Below the pieces are notes generated by a model. That model was not told the origin of the DNA, did no database searches, and saw only the letters and a list, made by a program, of their open reading frames with translations. Below are positions 1 to 10,800 of a stretch of 64,000 nt of DNA, piece after piece. Positions within the stretch are counted from its first letter, which is position 1; the number at the start of each line of letters is the position of its first letter. The translations under genes were made by a program, and so were the position numbers. Source of the stretch: Owenia fusiformis (lineage: Eukaryota > Annelida > Polychaeta > Sabellida > Oweniidae); the NCBI GenBank assembly GCA_903813345.2, contig CAIIXF020000002.1:6129772-6193771 (forward strand). Direction: 5' to 3'.

Positions 1-417
1 AGCTTACACCTAAGATTTTAAAAACAGGCTTGCACCCACTTGAAAATCCATTTGCATCCACTTGAAAATGAGAAATACCATGAATAAGGGGCATATTTTG
101 ACCAATTTTTGTCTGAAAATGGGAATCCTGCACCCAGTTGAGAAAAAATCCTGTGGAGCACACTGTTCGATAAGATAAAACTTCATTGTTTTATATATTC
201 GTAGAAAATTACAGAAACGCATTTCTTTGCTCCAAACTCAATGCAATCACTTTTTGATCGAATATAACATCAGGTTTCAATAATACATCAAACATTTTTT
301 GGGAAAACAAAGCTCCATTGTTTAATCTAAAGGCTGTGCTGAATTAAAATTTATTAATAGCATTGATGAGTGTTCAGGGATTATACATCATTCTGTCAGG
401 TTATTTCGTGCTTATTA

Positions 418-545
418 TGTCCCCGCCACCAGAAGTGTTGTCAGATTGTTATTGTCTTCAACTTTTTGTGGATGGTGTTTGGTGGTCAGATATTTGTGGT
501 TGTCATCCAGAGTTTGGTGTCTGTAACAAATGGTAGGTGATGATG
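418..545 (+). repeat. dispersed 'atgtcaccaccacaa' repeat family
   Basis: A roughly 120-base unit with the words 'gtc(a/c)ccaccac', 'gtcttcaactttttgtg', 'ggtgtttggtgg' and 'aaatggcaggtgatgatgacat' occurs here. It recurs at about 5275-5370, 28505-28690, 29620-29705 and, on the opposite strand, 47050-47155. The repeated order of the same words argues for an interspersed mobile repeat (MITE or SINE-like). No terminal repeats or coding capacity are evident. Confidence 0.6.
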
Positions 546-1463
546 ACATGTTGTATGTTGTTACACTCTACCTTGTTCCTGGTTAAGCCTAATTCCTCCG
601 TTCTTGCTAATTTCATGCATTTCTTACTTTGAGGAGTCTAGTATCCATCAAATTTTTTCCTTCCCTAGGGAAAATTTCTTGTTGGTGATGTATTGAAATT
701 GTAAACAGGGGGTCACAAACATAAAACTTAGAAAAATTAAGGAATTCCCTAATTAATTGTTGAAATCATGGAAATAATTATGTCATGGTAAAAGAACAAT
801 AGACCATAGATATTCCTATCTTGTCAAATATTCTTTAAATGACCTCTAGATTAGCATATTAATGACAATTTTGTGTTTTTGTAGATAAGTAGATTTTGTT
901 AAGAAGTAATAGTGTAAAAAAGTATCTGCACTTGAAATAGAACTACAGTAAAACCTGTATCTACAGAACACATTTAGTAGCTAAAATAGCATTCTACTTT
1001 CAAGATGCTTCATTTACTGAAGATCATTCTACATTGTAGGTATTACTAACATGACTTTGAAGTTTTCTACTCATAGAGGCATTACACTTTACAGATGTGT
1101 GACACTTTACAGAGGTGTTACACTTTACAGAAGTGTTACACTTTTCAGTGATGTTATTCATTTTGAAGAATTTCTTTGAAAGGTAGTGAAATGAACAGGG
1201 CTTTGTATATTACCCATTAGCAGAAAATATTAAATTCTCTATATAAACCACCTGACTACCAGAACACAAAAGAAAGATATGCGAGTGCAATTATTGAAAC
1301 CCATAAATCAACAAAATCCATCAGTGAATACATTTTAAGTAAAAAACCTAATAAATTAATTTCATTATGAAATGAATAAGATGTACCCTTTCTTAAAGTT
1401 TGATTGAGCTTCTTTAATAAAAATTATCTTATCCTTTGATTCACACCCCCAAAATGCAATCTG

Positions 1464-1627
1464 ATTTTCGACGCCGTTTCAGTGCCAAATTCGTTGCCGG
1501 TTCGGCACCAAATGGACTGACTAGTCCGGTAGCAAATTTTGGTGTCGAAAGGTTTCGGTGCCGAAACGGTGTCAAAACAGTGCCAGAACAGTGCCAAATT
1601 TTTTCAATGCCGAAACGGCGTCGAATT
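1464..1627. repeat. imperfect hairpin of 'cgaaacgg'/'gccaaat' words
   Basis: The segment begins with 'ttttcgacgccgtttc' and ends with 'gccgaaacggcgtcgaa', so the ends are inverted copies. The interior repeats 'gtgccaaat', 'ggtgccgaaacgg' and 'cagtgccagaacagtgcc'. It is probably a small foldback MITE. No target duplication was resolved. Confidence 0.5.
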
Positions 1628-2140
1628 ATATTGGCTGTGTAGTCTCACCCAATCAGAATATGTCTCTCAAAATAGAGCTATCCAATCAGATTTCAATCAC
1701 ATTCCAACAGCTTCAAAAATGTAGAACTCTGGAATACCTCTGCAAGTGAAATAGCTCTGTATGTAAGCGAAACAACTTTCAGAGTCCCAAGACCAACTCA
1801 TTTAAATGAACCTCTATAAGTGGAACACCTCTCAAATAGAACACTTTAGAGGAACCAAAGGTGTTTCACATAGAGAGTTTTTACCGTATATCATTGTGCT
1901 GCTCACAGGGTTGTGATTTCTACTATTTTAGTTAGTTCCTTGACCTCAGGGTAGAAAAGTTCATAAATAATGAATCTCTGATTAAGATGGATAGTTCCAT
2001 TAACTAATTGATTCATCCTAACACTTCTTCTTAAGTTTATAAGAAAAATACGATTTATAGGATTTTTGCCTGTTAATCGATCAGTTACAAAGACCTTTTA
2101 CTCCTTGTTTAGTTTCTGTTGGTTAGTTTCTGTTGGTTAG

Positions 2141-2352
2141 TTTCTGTTTTTGATGTAAAACTATTTGTTTTGCCAACCATGTATCCATGCCGTATCCATG
2201 TCTGCCCAAAGTATTCACATGATGCCGAATGTTGCGCCAAATGCCCACCAACACGGCCAAAGTGTGACAGCTCGATTACTCATGAAGCACAAATGAGTAC
2301 TACTGTCATCTTAATTAATTCACAAGGATTGGCTGCTGTTACAGAACCATAG
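2141..2352 (+). CDS. possible terminal exon with VWC-like cysteines
   Basis: An open frame preceded by an acceptor-like 'ggttag' reads through a cysteine-rich segment (C-R-I-H-V-C-P, then E-C-C-A-K-C-P-P, then P-K-C) and ends at TAG 2350-2352. The ending CC-x-x-C followed by proline is typical of the end of von Willebrand factor type C domains in secreted BMP-binding and matrix proteins. I found no upstream exon that joins to it, so this could be the 3' exon of a gene starting left of the window or a chance frame. The acceptor lies in a small 'tttctgttggttag' tandem repeat, which weakens the start call. Confidence 0.33.
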
Positions 2353-3115
2353 ATTGCAAATTAATATAAAATATCAAATATCATAATTATATTGCCCCTT
2401 TAAACACTGGGTACCTCTATGTATGAGTACACTATATTGTAAACCAGCGCTTAAATTATCTCTGCTCTTGTCATGTCTATTTCATGGTTTCTCTTCAAAA
2501 TGTGAATGCAGCTTTACGTTCTTGTATCCCCATACAGTTTAGAGTATGCAGCCCATATCTGTTTTTTTCATTTCTTGCTTATTTCACTCTTTTCCACTCA
2601 ATTCTCCAGACCAAAAAGACATATGGCAAGTATTTATGGCAAGTGCACTGTTACCTAGTAATGGAAATAATTCATTATCTATGTGGCATTTACATTGTTA
2701 TCAGGTGTTAATATCATTGTCATTATGACATCATGAGGGCATAATTTCATTTGCAAATAAACTAACAGACAGATAGACTGAAAGACAGAGAAAAACGGGG
2801 GCTTGTATTGTGAAGTTTCAACATTCGGATTTATCTAAAAAAATTATTTAATATATTGAGATTTTGAAATAATCTGATTTGTTATACAGTAACACTTAGA
2901 TTTTTTAGGGGTTTTCTTGTTTGAAAATCAAGAACTGATTAGTTTTTCAGATATCTGACTGAGTTGAGATTTGACCTTTCGTTGACCTTAAAAGTTTAGA
3001 AAAGTTGATATGTTGTTCAAAACCATCTTCTAGATTGCTCCCTAAGTATAAATGTTTTATAATCATAAAATTTTACAATTTAAATCTACTGTGTAATTTG
3101 CAAATCTACTCAAAG

Positions 3116-3186
3116 ATGACATGATAACTGCTTATAATTACATGATAACTGCTTATAATTACTTGATAACTGCTTATAATTACATG
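3116..3186. repeat. 22-bp tandem repeat, three units
   Basis: The unit 'acatgataactgcttataatt' is repeated three times with one substitution. It lies just left of the piggyBac-type element. Confidence 0.85.
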
Positions 3187-3191
3187 TTTAA

Positions 3192-3890
3192 CCTTTAGCG
3201 TGCTGCCGGCAGACTCGTCCGCCGAGACTAAAATGTCTCTCACAACTGCCGGCGGACCCGTACGCCCGATTTCAAACTTTTAAAAACTTTACTTTTTCGC
3301 GCCGTTCGTATTGTCCAATTAGATTGCCCGATTTATTCATTGCCTAACATGACTTCCTGTTGACCTAGAAATGGCGATATTTCGAAAAATAATTCTCATT
3401 ATTCTTTAACAATTTAAACAGTGTTTTAGTCGTTTTTAGTGAACGAATCGTACAAAATGGTGGACAAATACGATCACAACGAAAATGTGGAGGAAATGGA
3501 TTACGATTTCGAGCTCTTTAGGCTCTTGGAAGCCGATAACGGTCATCGAAAATAGAAACTAGAATATTTTCTGAATTGAAAAATTGAACATTCGATCGCT
3601 GCAAATTCAGATTTGGATTCTGACCAGACGAAGAGGCGGAGCGGCGGATTCCGGAGGAGTATTCATGGTATATTTATGCCCAGTCGTGTTAATGTACGAA
3701 AAAATTCATGAGAACATTTTTTTCATGAGCCAGGCCACTGTATCTTCCCTTTGTGAAAATTTTATCCAGATTCATTCAGTAGTTATTGAGATATTAATTA
3801 TTTAGTCCAGGCATATCATTTTTTGCACTCTTTGAAAAATAAGCCAGTTGCGTGGGATATATTTGCTGAAATAAGGCAGCATGGTAAAGG
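3192..3890. mobile_element. short piggyBac-type element with TTAA target sites
   Basis: TTAA at 3188-3191 is followed by CCTTTAGCGTGCTGCC. The right end reads GGCAGCATGGTAAAGG followed by TTAA (3891-3894). The termini are inverted copies matching at about 13 of 16 positions. TTAA duplication with CCT-type ends is the signature of piggyBac transposons. Inside, a short frame starting near 3457 (MVDKYDHNENVEEMDYDFEL, stop at about 3555) is acidic like piggyBac transposase N-termini, and 'SDLDSD..KRR'-like codons follow in another frame. With no catalytic domain it must be non-autonomous. Confidence 0.65.
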
Positions 3891-3897
3891 TTAAATA

Positions 3898-4080
3898 CAG
3901 TAAAACCTGTGTTATTGAACACTTATCTTTAGTGAACCCCTCTACAGTGAGCAATTTTATTGGGCAAAACCTTTTTATCACAATTGACTCTCATTTTAAA
4001 GTACATTCCTATAATGAACACTTAAAACTAGAACTAGTTGAACAGTGAACACTAAATCTTGGCAAAATTAATTAAATTTT
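3898..4080. repeat. 'acagtaaaacctgt' repeat fragment
   Basis: This shares words ('acagtaaaacctgt', 'gaacacttt', 'agtgaac') with 945-1160 and 1800-1885. It looks like part of an old DNA-transposon-derived repeat. I see nothing else in 4080-4680 except AT-rich upstream DNA that may contain the sarcoglycan promoter or 5' UTR exon. Confidence 0.4.
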
Positions 4081-4689
4081 CCTATGTATGTGCTCTAAAT
4101 GCTTGTTTTTATTTGTGCAATATTGTTCACATTGTGTCTTATGATATTTATACAGGAGAGCCATGTGATAATTATTAATATACTCGTATACGATTGTAAG
4201 CAAAAAAACATTGCAAATGCGACAGCGCATTAGCACGTATTTTAATAATAGAAATTAATGAACAGATACAAATGATTTTAAGAATGGATGAAAATTATAG
4301 CGTAGCATGTAATAATTTGATCCAAAGGTGAAGCAATACTGATCACTGTCATTTGAAGCACCTACCGTGTACTCCGTCAAGAAATATGCTGTGATGGTTG
4401 TGTTTTAAAATGTAAAATAGAAGAGAAAAGAAAGGAATTAGCAAGGAATAAAGTAAACATGCATGAAGTAGATACTCTGAATTGTATAGAAATGCAGGAA
4501 AATCAAACAGTTTATTCAAATTTTAGAGAGAAATATTGTGAAAACGTGAAGAAATAGAGAGGAAAGGCAAGGGTTAAAATAACATGCAATATCATACAGA
4601 AATCCTACAGAGCATAATAGAATATCAAAATTATATTTTCACAGCATTGATTTAATCGCGACATTCCTCTGTGCTTTCAGCCAATAATA

Positions 4690-4878
4690 ATGGGTCGAGG
4701 TCGGGCGAATGGCGACTGGGCGAGGTCCCCGCCCCCTAACGCCCATATAACGTACAAGATCGGCATTTACGGATGGAGGAAACGCTGCCTTTATCTCTTC
4801 ATTCTCATCATGATGGTTTGCATCGTAATCAATCTCGCTCTCACTATTTGGATCCTGCAGGTCATGGATTTCTCTATA
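4690..4878 (+). CDS. SGCD: sarcoglycan first coding exon (cytoplasmic tail and TM)
   Basis: The exon begins at 4681 after 'gtgctttcag'. The ATG at 4690 opens 63 codons to the donor 'gtaagt' at 4879. It encodes a short N-tail with P-P-P-N, the family signature [11 protein letters not shown] and the signal-anchor helix, ending V-M-D-F-S-I. The frame is open back to the acceptor (codons P-I-I), so an upstream coding exon cannot be excluded. Confidence 0.92.
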
Positions 4879-7800
4879 GTAAGTACTATTTCTCATTAGA
4901 AAGTACTATTTCTCCTTAGAAAGTACTATTTCTCATTTGAAAGTACTATTTCTATATACTATTTTCAATGGTAAATACTTTTTTAGAATATTATTATTTT
5001 GTAAATACTATACTTTTATACTAATTCTTGCATGATTATTTTGTATACTATTTCTCAATTATGAATACTATTTCTCAATTATGGTTACTGTTTTCAATTG
5101 GAAGTACTATTTCTCAAAACAAGTGTTATTTCCCCTTTGTAAATACTACCTCTCAGTACTATTTCTCACATAGAATGATACCTTTTATTCCTTGACATAT
5201 TTTACTTATTAGACTATATTTACTGTAGGATGGTATGGGACGCATCAAGAATTAATATCGCTTGACATATTTTTATGTCACCACCACAAAACCATATTGT
5301 TATTTTGTGGACAGTGTTTGGCAGTTGGCGTTGGGTGTCTGTAACGAATGGCAGATGATGACATTTTAGCATCGTGGTAATTCACGCCCTCTCCATCTCT
5401 ATCCTCCTGGATGGGATCTGCGATGCAATAGAGAGAGATGCTATGAGTATCAGAATGACATTTTAGATTTAATGCAAATTGTATTTATTTACTGTAGGAT
5501 GGTATGGGAAAGCTACGAATGACAGACTCAGGTGTACAGGTCCAAGGCAGAGCAGAGTTTATCAAACCATTACATACAACAGAGAGAGATGCTATGAGTA
5601 TCAGAATGACATTTAAGATCTAATGCAAATTGTATTCATTTACTTTAGGATGGTATGGGAAAGCTACGAATGACACCTTCTCCATCGCTATCCTCCTGGA
5701 TGGGATCTGCGATGCAACAGAGAGAGATGCTATGAGTATCAGAATGACATTTTAGATTTAATGCAAATTGTATATATTTACTGTAGGATGGTATGGGAAA
5801 GCTACGGATGACAGACTCAGGTGTACAGGTCCAAGGCAGAGCAGAGTTTATCAAACCATTACATGCAACATCCATCAGATCAAAATCAGTAAGTGTGTGC
5901 ATAGGCGTAGCCAGGGGGGTGCGATGGGTGTGAACGCCCCTGGTATGTGTTGTACAAAACTTCAATACGATCTCATTGTTTGATTGATTTGTTAATTTTT
6001 TTGATATATCCATGTGAATTTGAAATGATAAATTATTTATTCAGTATTTAGACTATTCCAGATATATTTAATGAAGTAATCATATTCACAGCTTTAAAGG
6101 ATGTCCATGGTATAAATGTGGTAAAAAGTTAAAATACATTTTTTTAATAATAACATTTTTTAATGTTCTAGACATCTGCCTGTTTTTCAATGACCAGTCC
6201 TAGAATCTGTCACCAAAATGGTTACATCTTTGGCAACATCCAATGGTACACACATTTTAAAACATGAAAATGGTCCTAGTTTTACGAAAACCAAACTGAA
6301 TCTTGTGTATTAATGATAAAATCTGGTTTGCAAGTACATAAAAAGTGCTTGAAATGATGTATATACAGCCAATAATATGATTGATACTGGATGCAAGAGA
6401 AAGTGAATTTGTGAGGGAGGGGGATATTGCAAGTTACACATGATGTATGCGACATCTATAAATAAGAAAAAATGTAATTTGTCACACTTTGAAGTTCTAA
6501 ACATTCTAAACTATTTAAACATTATTCACTGGCATGTAGCGGCCCTGATATCGATAAATTCTACACGCAATATAACCCGATTTTAGATGCTTGGTTAAAA
6601 CTTTACACGAAAAAGCCTCGATATCCGGGCATTTACTCTTACACTGAACTGAAAATAGCATCGTCTAAACGTGTATGTCTTGGCTTCCGGGTAAGTTTAT
6701 CAACATTTATACTCAATTGAAAGAGCAGTCGTGCTTATATCGTGTACCAGTTTGATTGTTTTATATGTGTGTGTATTTATAATATGATAGCCTAGTAATA
6801 CCGTGTCGTTAGAACAAGTGCTAGATATCGAACTGATGACCTGAAATTAGATTATTGGACTGATCGCGCATCTGATATTAGATGATTAATTTGCATTGAA
6901 TCTGATATTAACTTGCAACCCAATACCACAGTAAATACAATGACTTTACATTAGAATGATAACACGGCCTCATATTCTAATTCATTATACGTCCATTGCA
7001 GGCCAAAAATGTTTCAATGTGGATATTGTAATGCACACGATAATACATTCGATTCGTATATATTGATCATACATCAATATCCTAGATGCGAGTAGAAATA
7101 ATCTTGATTTACGTCATTAAAAATTCACAATTCTGTCAAACTGGTGTCATATTTGGAATCTACATATAAAATTTCATCTAAAAATGTGGTTTTGAAAATA
7201 GTTTATCAACTTTGAAAATTTAATTTTCTTTGACAATGTGATTTCTAGGTCGGGGAGATTCCCCATAGACCCCATGTTGTAAAACTACAAAAAGCGAAAT
7301 ATCGTTTCTTGTGTTGGGCAGATAATATTTTCTTTTACTGGACATATTTTAATTTGTATAACTATCACATACATAAGGGTAATTTCAAAAGTGAACCACT
7401 AAAACTGATGCATATTCAAGTTTAAGGGAATTTTGTAATACCCTGCCATGTTATTTCCCCCGAATCAGCCACCTGGTGGCGAAACTGGTAACTACCTACT
7501 CGCATCTGAGTAATTGAACATGGAGATTTTCCTGTACACTTTTCCCAAACATGTGGAATAGACTAGATGCGAGTAGAAATTATCTTGATTTATCCTATGC
7601 CAAGTAGGGTTTTAGGGAGATAAGTTGGTAAGATATATCCCGTATCCTGATTTTGAGGTTTCCATATCAAGAACCTCCATATCTCCTGTCATATCTCCCG
7701 CTTCGGTGCATATCTTCCCGCTTCGGGGCGTATCTTCCCGCTTCCAAAAAAGTGGAAATGCAATAAAATGACTTTGCATATGAATGATTTGTTTATTTTT

Positions 7801-10800
7801 TACACCTTGTACTACTGAAAACTCTACTTGGTATAGGATAAAGCAGTTATGTACGGTCGGTTTGGATATTGGGTTCATCCCTCGTGAGATATTATAGGAA
7901 TATCCTATGGCTCTGAAAAAAAATCACTTATATCCATGAGTGGATATTGATATCTTCGCGAGTGAGCGCAGCGAATGAGTGAAGATATTGATATCCATGA
8001 GTGGATATAAGTGATATTTTTGAAAAACCATAGGATTGTCCGTTTATCCCATTGGGAATTATTATCCAGCGAACATTGAATAGTCAGATAAATTGCAATG
8101 GAAATTCCATTTCGTCTGAGATTTTGATTGCGATAATTCAACGAACGTCATATACGTGACGTAACAGAGTGGTTTGTATTTAATGCGAACGCCGTAAAAA
8201 CAAGATCCCAAAAAATGAAAATATATAATAAATATATAAACAATCGTTTTGCTGAATTAATAAAAAAAATTGAAAAAATCAAAACCATCGAATATCACTT
8301 TTGATACCATCGAATATCACTTTTGAAACCATCGAATATCACCTTTCAAAAAGTGATATTAGATGGTTTCAAAAGTGATATTCGATGATTTGGGAATTGT
8401 TTTCTAAAATATGATATCTTCATCCACGTATCAATTATATCTTCACGTGATATTCGATCTATATCCTTGTAACCATGGGATAAATAAGGGTTATGTACTG
8501 GGAGGTAGGTCCCTCAGGTAGATATGCATATCTCACTCTGGAAAAACCCCATATCCAAAACCTCCCAGTTTTTACGGCGTTCGCATTAAATACAAACCAC
8601 TCTGTTACGTCACGTATATGACGTTCGTTGAATTATCGCAATCAAAATCTCAGACGAAATGGAATTTCCATTGCAATTTATCTGACTATTCAATGTTCGC
8701 TGGATAATAATTCCCAATGGGATAAACGGACAATCCTATGGTTTTTCAAAAATATCACTTATATCCATGAGTGGATATTGATATCTTCGCGAGTGAGCGC
8801 AGCGAATGAGTGAAGATATTGATATCCATGAGTAAATAAATAAATGATTCCTTTTAGATAAAGTGGAAAACAATATTTCCCATGTTATTTTCCCATAGGA
8901 AAAACCATTGCTTTCAGCTAAGTTTGGTCACCCATAATGGGTATCTTTAAAACCCCTGAAGGAACCGCTTATTCCTTTAAAGTGGTTAACTATGTGTCAA
9001 AATGCAACATATTGATGCAAGAAAAATTGAAAAAGCAGGGGTGGAAGGGGTCGAAAATTAGGAAAACATTTCAGAAAAAACATGTGGGTGGGTTGTTTGC
9101 ATCTACCCTGTCTCAAAGTCGAAATTATTTTATCATCTCTAGAAGTGATTTTCCTGGGGGTAATGCATTGGCCTAACATATGCAATTGTTTAAATCCTCA
9201 GAAAATGGCCAAAATCCAAAATATGACTGTCCAAAATCTGTTGCACTAATTTCCCTCCTTCTTTTCACTTAACCATAGCATACGGTGTTTTAGCCATGAC
9301 ATACATAGGGGTTATGCACTGGGAGGTTTTGGATACAGGGAATATCCCGAGGGATATACAATATATCTTCCCGAGGGACCGAAGGGACCAAGGGAAGATA
9401 TATTGTATATCCAAAGGGTTATTTCCTGTATCCAAACCGACCATGCATAACTGTAGGTATTCCATACCTGAAGAGGTTTGAAATAATAAGCATGTATCCC
9501 ATATGCTCTGGTGTGTTTACTTGCAAAATATGCTATCATTTTCAAAAAAAATCAAATTGTTTCCATATTTGTTTTCAATTTTTTTCAAAAATGAAAAAAA
9601 AAATCCCCAAATTTTTTTCACATTTTTTTCCCAATTTTTTTCACATTTTTTGCATAATTTTTTTCAGAATTATCAACATTTTTTCAAAATCTTTTTACAC
9701 AATTTTTTTCAAATTTTTATTTTCAAATTTTTTTTTCCCGAATTTTTTTTTTCAACATTTTTTTTGGGGCGGGACATACGATTTATATGTCCCGGAGCTC
9801 CGTTGGAGCGAGACATACGAAAAATATTTGCCCGGATATGGAATATATTGCCGGTTGATATGTCCCTGAAACCTCATCAGGTATGGAATACGGCGTCGTA
9901 TGCCATGGTTTATGGATTTTTGCTACTTCAGACTCAAAACAAGGCTAAGTGTCAATATCGCCGTATCGTTTGGAAAATTCGTTTTAAATCACTTAATTCC
10001 CGACGATTCTGATGATGACTTTAACTATGGAATATAAAGAACATCCTATGATTTACTCGTGATATGATTTTAATCCACTCATGGATGTTGATATCTGCAC
10101 TCTCTCGCTACGCTCACTCGTGCAGATATCATATCCATTCGTGGATAAAAATCATATCACTCATAAATCATAGGATATCCTCTATTTAAGATGTGATATT
10201 CGATAGTTTAAAAGTGATATTTGATGGTTTGTAAATTGTTTGCTAAAATATGATATCTTGATCCACATATCAAATATATCATCATGTGATATTCGATCTA
10301 TATCCTCCTTGCAACCATGGGATAAAGATTTACGTCCCGCTCCAAGCGGGCAGATATAGTATGTCTGCCCGCTACGTCATAATCGCCGCTTGCATATTTG
10401 TTCATAATTTGTAACGTTCGCGGAATGACTGTAAACGGCAATGGAGAAAACACAGACAATCAGGGTCTGTTTGATAGTTAAAAAAGGGAAAGAGCATCCA
10501 CTTAATCAATAAAAAATTCGAGAAAATAAATATGGGAATATTTGAGAGAACATGAAAATCCGCCCACGGCCAAGAAAACAAAACTGGACATGAATATTCT
10601 AAAATGTTTCCACGATTTAACAATGTGAACCAGATGACCAATATTGGTATGGGATAAACATATTATCCTATAGTCGGTTCAGGATATTGGGATTATCCCT
10701 TGGCCAATATATAGGGGTTATGCAATTGGAGGTTTTGGATACAGGGAATATCCCGAGGGATATACAATATATCTTCCCGAGGGACCAAGGGAAGATATAT

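Larger units (their letters stand above)
1..2140. other. intergenic DNA, repeat-rich, no supported gene
   Basis: I see no convincing coding sequence here. The stretch holds a dispersed repeat (418-545), a hairpin around 1464-1627, and sequences near 945-1160 and 1740-1890 in which 'acagtaaaacctgt' and 'gaacacctct'-like words recur. These words recur again at 3898-4060. Short open frames near 1436-1749 lie inside the hairpin and read on both strands, so I do not call them genes. Confidence 0.6.
5388..5786. repeat. tandemly repeated spacer carrying exon 3 copies
   Basis: The spacer 'cctcctggatgggatctgcgatgcaa..gagagagatgctatgagtatcagaatgacattt' followed by 'taatgcaaattgta..atttactgtag' occurs at about 5400-5497, partly at 5580-5648, and at 5690-5786. 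It is the duplication unit that multiplied the start of exon 3. Confidence 0.85.

Noticed and set aside
5388-5786. Treating the extra exon 3 copies as functional alternative exons
   Set aside because: None of the three has a donor at the right place, so they cannot be ordinary cassette exons. They are kept as pseudo-exons, with decoy acceptor use left open.
7905-8813. Identical 47-residue frame on both strands suggesting a duplicated gene
   Set aside because: The frame arises because the two foldback arms are inverted copies. No domain, start context or splice sites support it.
9492-10012. Frames of 125 and 169 codons rich in Phe/Ile
   Set aside because: They translate the T-rich low-complexity loop of the nested palindromic element.
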